From Alkalibacillus aidingensis (GTDB taxonomy: Bacteria > Bacillota > Bacilli > Bacillales > Alkalibacillaceae), in assembly GCF_014595945.1 (NCBI RefSeq), contig NZ_JABXWU010000007.1, positions 1 through 64,000 on the forward strand: DNA of 64,000 bases. Direction: 5' to 3'. Below are positions 17,567 to 25,885 of the stretch, piece by piece. Position 1 is the stretch's first letter. The number at the start of each line of letters is the position of its first letter. Below the pieces are notes generated by a model. It was not told the origin of the DNA, made no database searches, and saw only the letters and a list, made by a program, of their open reading frames with translations. The position numbers and the translations under genes are program-made.

Positions 17567-17955
17567 TTAACTTCCTCCTCTAATTGATTTAACTCACGAT
17601 GGAACACTTGCAAAAATTGCTCCATCTCCTCTTTCATCTGTCTCAACTCTTCCATACGTTGATTCACTTCCGATAGTTTCTCTTCACCGTATTCAATCGT
17701 ACGTTTCAACTGTTCTTTTCCAGTTGGGTCCTTATCAAAAAGATGAATCATTTCCCTAATCTCATCTAAATTAAAGCCATATTTTTTACCACGTGAGATC
17801 AACTGCAGTTGAATCTCTTCTTTTTTAGAAAAAATACGGTGACCACTCTGATTACGACGAGGTTGGATTAATCCAATCTCTTCATAATAGCGGATCGTTC
17901 TTGTTGACACATGAAACTTATTGGCCAATTCCGATATGGTTGATTGGCTACACAC
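17563..17955 (-). CDS. MerR-family regulator, LiuR-like
   Basis: A 130-residue regulator: a winged helix (TISELANKFHVSTRTIRYYEE), then GLIQPRRNQSGHRIF, LISRGKKYGFNLDEIREMI and a long coiled coil (about 75-130). No C-terminal cysteine pair is present, so it is not a metal sensor. The GKKYGF/NLDEI pattern is that of LiuR-type regulators of leucine and fatty acid catabolism. I start at GTG 17955 because GGGAGGT lies 6 nt upstream; a frame opening at 18024 would run through the promoter. It heads the operon and very likely controls itself. Confidence 0.88.
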   Translation of the reverse strand: MCSQSTISELANKFHVSTRTIRYYEEIGLIQPRRNQSGHRIFSKKEEIQLQLISRGKKYGFNLDEIREMIHLFDKDPTGKEQLKRTIEYGEEKLSEVNQRMEELRQMKEEMEQFLQVFHRELNQLEEEVK

Positions 17956-17993
17956 CTGACGACCTCCCTTATTCTGAATTTTCACATATTTAT

Positions 17994-18024
17994 AGTTTAC
18001 CATTAACGTTAACGTTAAGTTCAA
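17994..18024 (-). promoter_or_regulatory. MerR-type promoter with 16-bp palindromic operator
   Basis: On the minus strand, -35 TTGAAC (18019-18024) and -10 TAAACT (17994-17999) are 19 bp apart, the overlong spacing MerR proteins act on. The spacer holds the perfect palindrome TTAACGTTAACGTTAA (18003-18018), similar to the ACGT-rich sites described for LiuR. Confidence 0.8.
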
Positions 18025-18072
18025 CCGTTTTTTAAGAAAATGGTGGGGGTGTTGAATGGAGTGGGAGTGTCA

Positions 18073-18213
18073 TTTATGTTGATGGTGGTCTTATTTTTGT
18101 TGATTGGAGTTTAAATTTTGTTGATTAAACCCTCAGTTTTGTTGATTAGAGCATTAATTTGGTTGATTGCATCCTCGTTTTTGTTGATTAACCCCTCATT
18201 CAAATTGATGAAT
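18073..18213 (+). repeat. Tandem array C: 21-bp units with core TTTTGTTGATT
   Basis: About six units of core TTTTGTTGATT plus 10 variable bases, in the divergent gap between the MerR promoter and the next plus-strand gene. It is the same family and orientation as 14215-14310. Confidence 0.88.
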
Positions 18214-18254
18214 TAATGTGGACTGTGGTAGATTCTTATTAGGAGGTAAAGACC

Positions 18255-18773
18255 ATGTCCAAAATGTCTAATAAGATTGTTTACCCTTTAGTTATCATTG
18301 GAGCTTTTTTAATTACGCTTGCTTGGCTCACGTTAACTGGTGATGATGAGCAATCTGAATTTGAAGATGCCCCACGGCTTGTTTTTTCGTTGGATGGAAG
18401 TAGTCAATACTGGGAGTTGTCCAATTATCAAATTGAGCTATCACCAGAGGAGCAGATTGCTAGAGGCGGGAAATTATCTTTTAAACGGGAAGATGAGTAT
18501 CATGAAACAGATTATTTCCACTTCCAAGTGATTGCAGATATTCACGATCATCAAGAAATTTTATCATCATCATCGATTGTGATGAATAATGATTTAACAT
18601 TTGACCTAAGTGATGTGAGTTTGGGTGAATCTAGGAGTGAGGGCGCCTTTTTACACGAAGGTGAGCCTGTCCTAAAAGAGGATATTGAAAGAATCTATGC
18701 CGTTATTGAGTGGCAAGATCCTGATGGAGAACAGCTCGTTGATGAGATGTTGTTATACCAATCAAACTATTAA
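18255..18773 (+). CDS. Membrane-anchored extracellular protein, unknown
   Basis: A 172-residue protein with an N-terminal membrane anchor (about 8-27) and an acidic outside domain predicted to be mostly beta strand. I recognise no family or catalytic motif. The start is certain: AGGAGG with 8 nt spacing before the ATG. It is a single plus-strand gene between a repeat array and a terminator, in the segment that separates mbl from spoIIID. The absence of cysteines and the high acidity suit a saline outside; the function is unknown. Confidence 0.75.
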   Translation: MSKMSNKIVYPLVIIGAFLITLAWLTLTGDDEQSEFEDAPRLVFSLDGSSQYWELSNYQIELSPEEQIARGGKLSFKREDEYHETDYFHFQVIADIHDHQEILSSSSIVMNNDLTFDLSDVSLGESRSEGAFLHEGEPVLKEDIERIYAVIEWQDPDGEQLVDEMLLYQSNY

Positions 18774-18779
18774 CCACTT

Positions 18780-18830
18780 AGCCTGTCACCTTATAGGATA
18801 TTAAAAGATTAGGTTACAATGTGACAGGCT
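18780..18830 (+). terminator. Terminator between the 172-residue gene and spoIIID
   Basis: Arms AGCCTGTCAC and GTGACAGGCT with a 31-nt loop. The plus-strand side runs into TTGGTTAAACTTTTTT. It mainly serves the plus-strand gene. Confidence 0.7.
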
Positions 18831-18844
18831 TTGGTTAAACTTTT

Positions 18845-19102
18845 TTAGACACTGGTTTTCTCTTTGTACTTCTTCTTCGTTGCCTCGCCACCTCTTAGAT
18901 GACGGATCGATTTGTGATAGTTAAGTACTTGTTTAACTTCCTTAGCTAAGGCGGGATTAATGGTTGGTAAACGTTCCGTAAGATCTTTATGAACCGTACT
19001 TTTCGAAACTCCAAATTCCTTAGCAATCGCACGCACCGTATCTCGACTTTCCAGAAGGTGCTCGGCAATCTTGATTGTTCGCTCTTTGATGTAATCGTGC
19101 AA
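18845..19102 (-). CDS. spoIIID: Stage III sporulation regulator SpoIIID
   Basis: A small DNA-binding protein that turns mother-cell sigma-E genes on or off. Its 85 residues include the helix-turn-helix RAIAKEFGVSKSTVHKDL and the conserved basic tail SIRHLRGGEATKKKY. Alignment with B. subtilis SpoIIID (MHDYIKERTIKI) fixes the start at a TTG, 8 nt after GGAGG. A sigma-E-like promoter lies 46 nt upstream. It is normally next to mbl; here it is about 5 kb away. Confidence 0.97.
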   Translation of the reverse strand: MHDYIKERTIKIAEHLLESRDTVRAIAKEFGVSKSTVHKDLTERLPTINPALAKEVKQVLNYHKSIRHLRGGEATKKKYKEKTSV

Positions 19103-19147
19103 ATCACTCGCCTCCTGTGATGTTCACTCTTAAGGTGTAGATAGTAC

Positions 19148-19176
19148 ATTTTATTCAGAGGGTTGTTGGAATATGC
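19148..19176 (-). promoter_or_regulatory. Sigma-E-like promoter of spoIIID
   Basis: Minus-strand -35 GCATATT (19170-19176) fits the KMATATT consensus exactly, and -10 AATAAAAT (19148-19155) matches six of eight positions of CATACAMT with a 14-bp spacer. spoIIID is a known sigma-E gene. Confidence 0.6.
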
Positions 19177-19431
19177 TTGAATATTAGGACAGTTATAGAG
19201 GTTGATTTATAGAGGGAGACATCTGGGAATAGTAAGTGGTCTCAATGCCATTTTGCTCTAATGCTTAAGTGAAGACGTCAAATAGAAAGAGTCTCATTGA
19301 CGATTCGCTGCCTTGTGAAGCGATCTCTTTGACGATACGGCGCTCCGTCATGCTTGTAACGGCATTGAAACGAAGATCTCTGCTGAACTCGTGGTACACG
19401 TTATATACATAAAAAGCTTAACAAACAAAGT
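19177..19431. other. Gene-free gap between spoIIID and spoIIQ
   Basis: No open frame with a ribosome site is seen. The part at 19290-19380 has weak echoes (TTGACGA, CGGCATTGAAACG) of the 51-bp array near upp and could be a decayed copy; the match is too weak to call. Confidence 0.4.
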
Positions 19432-19457
19432 AAAACCCCCGTCCATTGACGGGGGTT
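19432..19457 (-). terminator. spoIIQ terminator
   Basis: Strong hairpin AAACCCCCGTC/GACGGGGGTTT with a 4-nt loop, followed by TTTTAC on the minus strand, 24 nt past the spoIIQ stop. Confidence 0.92.
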
Positions 19458-19481
19458 TCGGATGGATGGTTAAGATGGATT

Positions 19482-20177
19482 TTATTCGAAGCCTGGGTTA
19501 ACAGGTTCACCATCTTCATGTAGTTGGAAATGTACTTTGCTCACATCTGCTCCGGAGTAAACATTTTCACCGGATACGCCGATTTTATCACCTTGGCTTA
19601 ACTCGTCACCTTCTTGAACCTCTGCTTCAGAAAGACTTGCATATACGGTTGAACGATTTCCTTCATGTTCTAGTTCAACTGTTAAGCCTAGTAACTCATC
19701 GTCTTCAACGCTAACAACGGTACCGCTTAGAGATGCAATGACATCAAACGGCTCACCATCAGTAGATGTGATGTCGACACCCTTACTTTGGTAATATTGA
19801 TTATTGTAAAAGATAAGCGCATCTTCTTGCTCTTCAGCAGAAGCGTCAACATCATAATAGTTAGTCATGATCTCTGTGCGATCACCAAGTAAGACAGGTA
19901 GAACTAAATCTTCCTGGTCTGCAGTAACAGCTTCTGCTTCTTCACCAGCTGCTGCCGCTGCCTCTGCATCTTCCTGGTGTTCGATTAGATCATTTTGTTC
20001 AACATTCCAGCTGTAGTCGTCATTAACGACATCATCTGTTCCTGTGAACTGATAAACCAACACCCCTGCCAACACGACAGCTACTAAAGTAATGTAAAGA
20101 GTTGGATAAAACCAGCGTTGACGTGTGAGCTTTTTCCACTTAGATTCGTGGAAAGACTTTCTTTCCTTTTCATTCAT
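19482..20177 (-). CDS. spoIIQ: Forespore engulfment protein SpoIIQ
   Basis: The forespore half of the SpoIIQ-SpoIIIAH zipper and channel across the double membrane. It has 231 residues: a cytoplasmic basic segment, a membrane helix (about 24-44), an acidic linker, and a degenerate LytM/M23 domain (about 120-230). The usual zinc HxH is reduced to KVH and the first His is replaced by Ser in SLSGTV, so it should be enzymatically dead, more so than B. subtilis SpoIIQ, which keeps HVH. I start at 20177, where GAGG lies 8 nt upstream. A sigma-F-like promoter precedes it. Confidence 0.95.
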   Translation of the reverse strand: MNEKERKSFHESKWKKLTRQRWFYPTLYITLVAVVLAGVLVYQFTGTDDVVNDDYSWNVEQNDLIEHQEDAEAAAAAGEEAEAVTADQEDLVLPVLLGDRTEIMTNYYDVDASAEEQEDALIFYNNQYYQSKGVDITSTDGEPFDVIASLSGTVVSVEDDELLGLTVELEHEGNRSTVYASLSEAEVQEGDELSQGDKIGVSGENVYSGADVSKVHFQLHEDGEPVNPGFE

Positions 20178-20195
20178 TTTCATCACCTCAGCAAC

Positions 20196-20225
20196 CATTC
20201 TGAACGAAAAGGAAAAATTATATAC
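20196..20225 (-). promoter_or_regulatory. Sigma-F-like promoter of spoIIQ
   Basis: Minus-strand -35 GTATA (20221-20225), 15-bp spacer, and -10 GTTCAGAATG (20196-20205), matching the sigma-F consensus GGNNANAHTR except at the second base. The same arrangement precedes spoIIR. Confidence 0.75.
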
Positions 20226-20379
20226 ATGGAAGATGAATTTTTTTGTAAATATTGCGTTTAACATAGAAGTTTTGGGATAAAATAAGCAGATTGTCGATTT
20301 TTGTTGAAAATTGTTTGTGGGGTTATAGAGCTTGTTTGAATGCTATTTTTCAGGCATAGGTTAGGTGCACTTACTTTGA

Positions 20380-20658
20380 CCGGTTGCTTTTTGAGAGGGG
20401 TTGCTTGGGAAGTGAGACGGCTTTTCTTTTCCCGGTCGCTTGGCTTGAGGGGGCCTTTGGGGAAGTGAGACCACTTCTCTTTGACCGGTCGCTTGGCTTG
20501 AGGGGGCCTTTGGGGAAGTGAGACGGCTTTTCTTTTCCCGGTCGCTTGGCTTGAGGGTTCCTTTTGGGAAGTGAGACCACTCCTCTGTTCCCGATCGCTT
20601 GGCTTGAGGGGGCCTTTGGGGAAGTGAGACGGCTTCTCTTTGACCAAACCCACCTCTA
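20380..20658 (+). repeat. Tandem array G: 53-bp units
   Basis: About five units of 53 bp, each with GGGAAGTGAGAC, then CTTTGACCGGTCGCTTGG, then CTTGAGGGGGCC. Because 53 is not a multiple of three, the false protein shifts frame unit by unit. It belongs to the same family and orientation as array H, on the other side of the NERD gene. Confidence 0.93.
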
Positions 20659-20739
20659 AAGGGCTTCTAGCGGGAAATGAGCACATCCCACTTTACCTGC
20701 ACACTTTGCCATAAAAGAACTTGTTAAAAAGATTCACCT

Positions 20740-21642
20740 TCATTCATAATAAGTCCAACGATTTTCTCCTTTCTTTTGATAGTTTCTGTTTAGTATTTTC
20801 CATATACTTTTTTTGGATGTTACGATTTGGCACCAATCATGAATGGCTTGCGTTGTTATTTTTCTTTGAGGAAATAGGAGCCTGAATATATCAATATTTC
20901 GTTTAACAGCCATTTCTAGCTTTTCGCAATTTCCACAAGCTTCACATTTACAAATATTATTTTCATTAACAATGGAGAAGGAGTTGCAATTGAGACAGGT
21001 TAATCCTTTACGTAGTTGATTGTAATCATAGGTTGGTATGTGTTCAATCGAAGGTTCTGGGTTTTGAAGATTCAATAAAGTGTCTGCTAGGCGTCTGTGG
21101 CTGTCATTTAATTTTGTTGGTGTTGAATTGAATTTTTTAAGATAGCGGTTGATCTGGGTTGGGTGGATGATTGGTTTGTCGATGGGTGAGTTATATAAAG
21201 TGAATTCAGGGTTAATGAATACCACTGATGCTTCAATTGATAGGGTCACACCGTTCTTTTGGAGTACTTGATGAAGCAGTGATTTACTTCTGCCTAATTG
21301 ATGCAATGGATTAATAATTTCATATTTGCTTCTGAAGAATTTGTCTTCTTCATAATAAAAATCACCTTTGTAATTCTTCACTTCATAAAAGAATACTTTA
21401 TTGTTGGTGATCATAAGCGAATCGATTTGAAAAGCGTTGTTACCTGAGGACAATCGGAGGTCGTTTATGATGTAGGTTTCACATTGAATTTTTTCTAGAA
21501 GTGAGTCAAAGATTAATTCCCCCTCAAACCCCTTTTCTAAATTCAATAAATATTGCTTGTCCTTGGTGGGAAGTTCCATTCGCTGGTCAAGGTGCTTCAA
21601 GATTTTCAGTTCGGTAGGTTGTGTTCGAGGTTTATAGAGCAT
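20740..21642 (-). CDS. NERD-domain protein with zinc ribbon, copy 2
   Basis: A 300-residue paralogue of the protein at 3127-4182. The NERD domain (about 35-150) shows E41 in GFEGE, D74 in FQIDS and E87/K89 in EVKN. A CxxC...CxxC zinc ribbon (CLNC...CEAC) follows at about 220-245, then a C-terminal helical DNA-binding-like segment. I start at 21642 because AAAGGA is 8 nt upstream, rather than at 21651. It is flanked on both sides by arrays G and H and stands between spoIIQ and spoIID, where it is not expected. Nuclease activity is inferred from the fold only. Confidence 0.82.
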   Translation of the reverse strand: MLYKPRTQPTELKILKHLDQRMELPTKDKQYLLNLEKGFEGELIFDSLLEKIQCETYIINDLRLSSGNNAFQIDSLMITNNKVFFYEVKNYKGDFYYEEDKFFRSKYEIINPLHQLGRSKSLLHQVLQKNGVTLSIEASVVFINPEFTLYNSPIDKPIIHPTQINRYLKKFNSTPTKLNDSHRRLADTLLNLQNPEPSIEHIPTYDYNQLRKGLTCLNCNSFSIVNENNICKCEACGNCEKLEMAVKRNIDIFRLLFPQRKITTQAIHDWCQIVTSKKSIWKILNRNYQKKGENRWTYYE

Positions 21643-21825
21643 GTTCCACATCCTTTCTTTAATTAGAACCTATTATATACTAAGTAGGTTAAAAATAATA
21701 ACTTTCTAGAGTTTAAGTTTGGTATTTTGATTCATTTTTCTTGGGTGAGAGTTTGATTGGGGGAATAAGGCGAGTTCTAATTGACGGGTATCCTTGTTTA
21801 ATATCGAGGAAAAAAGGGCGTTTCT

Positions 21826-22475
21826 CTTTGACCGATCACCCTGCTTGAGCGACTTCACCGGGAAGAGAGCGTGCCTCTCTTTGAACGATCTCCCTGCTTG
21901 AACGGCTTCACCGGGAAGAGAACGCACCTCTTTGACCAACCACCCTGCTTCAGCGACTCCTCCGGGAAGTGAGCGCACCTCTCTTTGACCGATCTCCCTG
22001 CTTGAACGGCTTCACCGGGAAGAGAACGCACCTCTTTGACCAACCACCCTGCTTCAGCGACTCCTCCGGGAAGTGAGCGCACCTCTCTTTGACCGATCTC
22101 CCCGCTTGAGCGACTTCTACGGGAAGTGAGCGCACCTCTCTCTGACCAACCACCCTGCTTCAGCGACTCCTCCGGGAATAGAGCGCACCTCTCTCTGACC
22201 AACCACCCCACTTGAGTGACTCCACCGGGAATAGATCGCACCTCTCTCTGACCAACCACCCTACTTGAGTAACCTCACCGGGAAGTGAGCGCACCTCTCT
22301 TTGACCGACCGGCCTGCTTGAGCGACTCCTCTGGGAAGAGAGCGCACCTCTCTTTGACCAACCACCCTGCTTCAGCGACTCCTCCGGGAATAGAGCGCAC
22401 CTCTCTCTGACCAACCACCCCACTTGAGTGACTCCACCGGGAATAGATCGCGCTTCCCCTTGACCACCCCCACCA
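21826..22475 (+). repeat. Tandem array H: 51-53-bp units
   Basis: Twelve units, each with CCGGGAAGTGAGCGCACC, then CTCTTTGACC, then CCCTGCTTGAGCGACT. Units 2-3 equal 4-5 and units 7-8 equal 11-12 almost exactly, so blocks of two were duplicated. It is the same family as array G. No believable gene is inside, although both strands give long repeat frames. Confidence 0.95.
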
Positions 22476-22531
22476 CTCAAACTTTCCTTCCAAGATAGAG
22501 CGACTGCTCACACACGGACACACAGAAATAA

Positions 22532-22557
22532 AGAGCACTCCCACAAGAGAGTACTCT
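22532..22557 (-). terminator. spoIID terminator
   Basis: On the minus strand, AGAGTACTCTC pairs with GGGAGTGCTCT (two G-U pairs) around a TTGT loop, followed by TTTATTTCTG. Confidence 0.8.
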
Positions 22558-22588
22558 CATTTTCATTTCTTTAATCCGTTTCCTACTA

Positions 22589-23572
22589 TTATAACAACTG
22601 ATCGATTGATTCAATCTCAACACCTTGATAGTAATGTTTAATGATATCTTGATATGAATTACCTGCTTGTGCCATTCCGTTAGCTCCATATTGACTCATC
22701 CCGACACCATGACCATAGCCTCGTGTTTTAAATATGATGTGATCTGATTGGGTTTCGATTGTGAAGTCATTGGAGCGAAGTCCTAAGCGTTCTCTAACCT
22801 CGCGTCCAGTAAATGTTTCTCCGTTAATAGTGATTTGGCTAATTCTTTCACTTTCTGTTCGTTCGATATTGGCCACATCAATAGTAGTCGCAACCTCTAG
22901 ACCGAGTCGATCAAAAACTTCTTGATAGGTAAAGACTTCTTGGTCTCTAAATCTTGGTGATTCTTCATCCCAAGGACTGGTGACACTTTGTAAATAAGGG
23001 ATTTCATTTTGCCAGTAGTCTTCAGCATTCTCAGTAAATCCATTACTTGTTGAGAAGTACTGTGCAGTGATTGGGCTACCTTCATAAGTAATGATTTCAC
23101 CTGCTGTTTCCTGGACAGCCTGGTTAATTTTATTCATATTATTTGAGTAATCGACACCCCATATCTCACGGAGTTCGTCTTCGCTTCTAAACATCTGGTC
23201 GTCAACCGTATCGGTCACGTCATAATCTGAGTCCTCACCATTTTCGTGTACTAGTTTTTGAACGATGTATGTTCTTGCCGCTAACGCTTGCGCTTTAAGT
23301 GCTTCCATTTCAAACTCTGCTGGGATTTCAGATGCAACGACTAATGATACATAGTCTTCTAATTCAAGTTGATCAACAGTATTAGTGTCTTCTCTTAAAA
23401 CAGCTACACTAACTGCTTCTTCCTCTTCTACATTAAGAGCTTCACTAACTTCTTCACGATCCATCTCAATATGCTCAGTAGATGCTTCAGCAAACGGGAT
23501 TACTATTAAGGTTGGGATCAGAGTAATCGTAACTAATAAGATAACTCCTAGTATGATTCCTTGTTTTTTCAT
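22589..23572 (-). CDS. spoIID: Stage II sporulation lytic transglycosylase SpoIID
   Basis: A mother-cell peptidoglycan lytic transglycosylase that drives engulfment with SpoIIM and SpoIIP. It has 327 residues: an N-terminal membrane anchor (about 7-28), the SpoIID domain with the catalytic glutamate at about E90 in MEALKAQALAARTY, and the conserved C-terminal block GYGHGVGMSQYGANGMA. It follows murAA by about 210 nt, the classic order. AAGGAGG precedes the ATG. Its promoter resembles sigma-E. Confidence 0.97.
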   Translation of the reverse strand: MKKQGIILGVILLVTITLIPTLIVIPFAEASTEHIEMDREEVSEALNVEEEEAVSVAVLREDTNTVDQLELEDYVSLVVASEIPAEFEMEALKAQALAARTYIVQKLVHENGEDSDYDVTDTVDDQMFRSEDELREIWGVDYSNNMNKINQAVQETAGEIITYEGSPITAQYFSTSNGFTENAEDYWQNEIPYLQSVTSPWDEESPRFRDQEVFTYQEVFDRLGLEVATTIDVANIERTESERISQITINGETFTGREVRERLGLRSNDFTIETQSDHIIFKTRGYGHGVGMSQYGANGMAQAGNSYQDIIKHYYQGVEIESIDQLL

Positions 23573-23665
23573 ATATTAGTTCCTCCTTTATCACTACGCC
23601 AAAATAACTGTCACGAAAAAACGACACCTCAGACTAAATGAAGAATGTCTGTCGACTCATGTGTT

Positions 23666-23694
23666 TTTTATGATCACTTTTCTAGTAATATTCT
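23666..23694 (-). promoter_or_regulatory. Sigma-E-like promoter of spoIID
   Basis: Minus-strand -35 GAATATT (23688-23694), 14-bp spacer, -10 CATAAAAA (23666-23673; six of eight consensus positions). spoIID is a known sigma-E gene. Confidence 0.6.
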
Positions 23695-23734
23695 TATTCA
23701 GTAAGGAGGATTAATAGAACAAAAAAACATAAAA

Positions 23735-23767
23735 AAGGAGAAGCGCCTGAAACAAGCGCCTCTCCTT
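23735..23767 (-). terminator. murAA terminator
   Basis: Stem AAGGAGA/TCTCCTT extended by GCGC pairs; the minus strand continues with TTTTTTATG. It separates murAA from spoIID. Confidence 0.85.
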
Positions 23768-23786
23768 CTTTATTAAAATTCTATGA

Positions 23787-25094
23787 TTAGCTAGATTGAA
23801 TGATAGAATCATCACTATGACTTTTACTCTTTTGATCATCATTCACTCGTATAATATCGGCTCCAAGATTTTGTAACTTTTCAACGAAGTTAACATAGCC
23901 ACGGTCTAAATGCTTGAGCTCTGTCACAATAGTGCGACCCTCTGCCACTAATCCAGCCATAATTAGGGCTGCAGCTGCTCTTAGATCTGTTGCAGACACT
24001 TCAGCTCCATTTAAATCTACAGGGCCTTCTATAATCGCACTACGCCCTTCGATTTTAGCAGTTGCGTTCATGCGTCTAAACTCTTCAACATGCATAAAGC
24101 GATTTTCAAAAACCGTTTCAGTTATCACACTTGTGCCTTTCGCTTTCATCGCTAGAGTCATTAGTTGTGATTGTAAATCTGTTGGAAAACCTGGGTAGGG
24201 CAAAGTTTTAATATCAATTGCCTTTAAGTTGTCGGTGCCAATAACACGGACACTATTATCATATTCTTCAATTCTAACGCCCATTTCTTTCATCTTAGCT
24301 ATTAGCGATCTTAAATGAGCTGGGATTGCACCTTCAACAATAATATCCCCACCAGTTAGTGCACCGGCAAGCATAAATGTTCCAGCCTCAATTCGGTCTG
24401 GAATAATTGTATGAGTAACACCTGTAAGCTCTGGTACTCCTTCTATGCGAATCGTTTCTGTACCTGCACCGATGACTTTACCACCCATGTGATTGATGTA
24501 ATTAGCTAGATCAACAATTTCAGGTTCTCGAGCACAGTTTTCAATGATGGTAGTTCCTTCTGCAAGTGCGGCTGCCATCATTAGATTTTCAGTAGCACCT
24601 ACACTTGGAAAGTCTAAATAAATTCTTGCACCATGCAATCGATCGGAAGCAAAAGCCTCTACATAACCATTGCCTACATGAACTGTTGCACCCATAGCTT
24701 CAAGTCCTTTTAAATGTTGATCAATTGGACGTGAGCCAATGGCGCAACCACCTGGCATTGCGACTTTAGCGTGCCCATACCTGGCTAATAAAGGTCCCAA
24801 AACGAGGACGGATGCACGCATTTTACGAACATATTCAAAAGGTGTTTCAGTTTTTAGTTCATCTGTCGCATCAACGTATAAGGTATTTCCATCCCTTAAA
24901 ACATTAATATTCATATATCTCAAAACTTCACTAATCGTATCAACATCTGCTAATGCTGGTACTTGGTGTAACGTTGTTCTTCCTTTTGTAGCCATAATGC
25001 TTGCTGCAATAACAGGTAAGACAGCATTCTTAGCACCTTCAACCTTAACGGTGCCAGTCAATCTATTACCTCCAGATACAATGATTTTTTCCAA
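23787..25094 (-). CDS. murAA: UDP-GlcNAc 1-carboxyvinyltransferase MurAA
   Basis: The first committed enzyme of peptidoglycan synthesis, adding enolpyruvate from PEP to UDP-GlcNAc. It has 435 residues with [12 protein letters not shown] near the N-terminus and the catalytic Cys117 in [10 protein letters not shown]; a Cys at this position predicts fosfomycin sensitivity. It is the essential MurA of the two in this window, judged by its position between ywmB and spoIID. It starts with TTG, 8 nt after GGAGG. The C-terminal tail is rich in Ser and Asp. Confidence 0.96.
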   Translation of the reverse strand: MEKIIVSGGNRLTGTVKVEGAKNAVLPVIAASIMATKGRTTLHQVPALADVDTISEVLRYMNINVLRDGNTLYVDATDELKTETPFEYVRKMRASVLVLGPLLARYGHAKVAMPGGCAIGSRPIDQHLKGLEAMGATVHVGNGYVEAFASDRLHGARIYLDFPSVGATENLMMAAALAEGTTIIENCAREPEIVDLANYINHMGGKVIGAGTETIRIEGVPELTGVTHTIIPDRIEAGTFMLAGALTGGDIIVEGAIPAHLRSLIAKMKEMGVRIEEYDNSVRVIGTDNLKAIDIKTLPYPGFPTDLQSQLMTLAMKAKGTSVITETVFENRFMHVEEFRRMNATAKIEGRSAIIEGPVDLNGAEVSATDLRAAAALIMAGLVAEGRTIVTELKHLDRGYVNFVEKLQNLGADIIRVNDDQKSKSHSDDSIIQSS

Positions 25095-25129
25095 TATCTT
25101 TCCCTCCGTGTCGATAGTCCGTATGTTAT

Positions 25130-25813
25130 TTAATATTCAATGACGAGGATAGGTGTTCCGATTGTTACGACATTTTTTTCTACATCCTGCTCACGAATGG
25201 CCATTTGAATATTCATTTTACTTTGATCTAAGGGAATATAATTAGTCATTTGCTCGCTATATCCACTTAAAACTGTAAAATTATCTTCTACTAAAATATT
25301 ATTTAGTTCGACAGCAAAATCTTGCAAAAATTCCTTTTTAAATAAATTACTATTAATCATACCATCAATTTCACTTTGAAAACAAGAGTATACCTCACCA
25401 TTTTCACTAAATGTTTGGAAATTAGAATGGGATAAGTAGTCTTTCACTTGTTGATAAATCGTTTGGTTCCATTCGTCCCCTACTATATCGTATACAACTT
25501 GCTTATTTTTGTGATGATCAAGGTCAATTACACTAAATGATTCGCTAAATGGGATACTTTTTTGAGGGTCTTTTTTATAATTGTTTGAAACCTTTTTCAG
25601 ATCGGCTACTAAGGCATTAGCTTCATCCTCTGGAAGGTTTACTTTCATCGTAATTTGAAAAGTTGTCGCATCTAAATCCTGATCAAGGACATATTGAGCT
25701 AACTCATCAAAATCATTGAACTCAAAGGACTCTACGGAGTTAAAACTAATAGATTGATAGACTAAAGATTGAAATAATAGAATGAATGTCATTACTGAAT
25801 AAACTAAACGCAT
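25130..25813 (-). CDS. ywmB: YwmB family exported protein
   Basis: A 227-residue protein with an N-terminal signal or anchor (about 1-22) and an exported alpha/beta domain. The family is named from B. subtilis YwmB and its fold has been likened to the TATA-box-binding protein; its function is unknown. No catalytic motif is evident. It stands 35 nt upstream of murAA and probably shares its transcript, as in B. subtilis. AAAGGGGG precedes the ATG. Confidence 0.88.
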   Translation of the reverse strand: MRLVYSVMTFILLFQSLVYQSISFNSVESFEFNDFDELAQYVLDQDLDATTFQITMKVNLPEDEANALVADLKKVSNNYKKDPQKSIPFSESFSVIDLDHHKNKQVVYDIVGDEWNQTIYQQVKDYLSHSNFQTFSENGEVYSCFQSEIDGMINSNLFKKEFLQDFAVELNNILVEDNFTVLSGYSEQMTNYIPLDQSKMNIQMAIREQDVEKNVVTIGTPILVIEY

Positions 25814-25885
25814 AGACCGGTTCCCCCTTTTAGTAACAGGTTGGTCTATGCGTTTAAAATATAAACGTCAAAAATTTCGACTTTT

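Noticed and set aside
19290-19380. Another copy of the 51-bp array
   Set aside because: Only short, irregular matches (TTGACGA, CATTGAAACG); no period.
20380-22475. CRISPR array
   Set aside because: The sequence between cores is itself conserved, not unique spacers, and no cas gene is present.
20258-22544. Several 60-140-residue repeat proteins on the minus strand
   Set aside because: They follow the 53-bp arrays and shift frame from unit to unit; none has a proper start.
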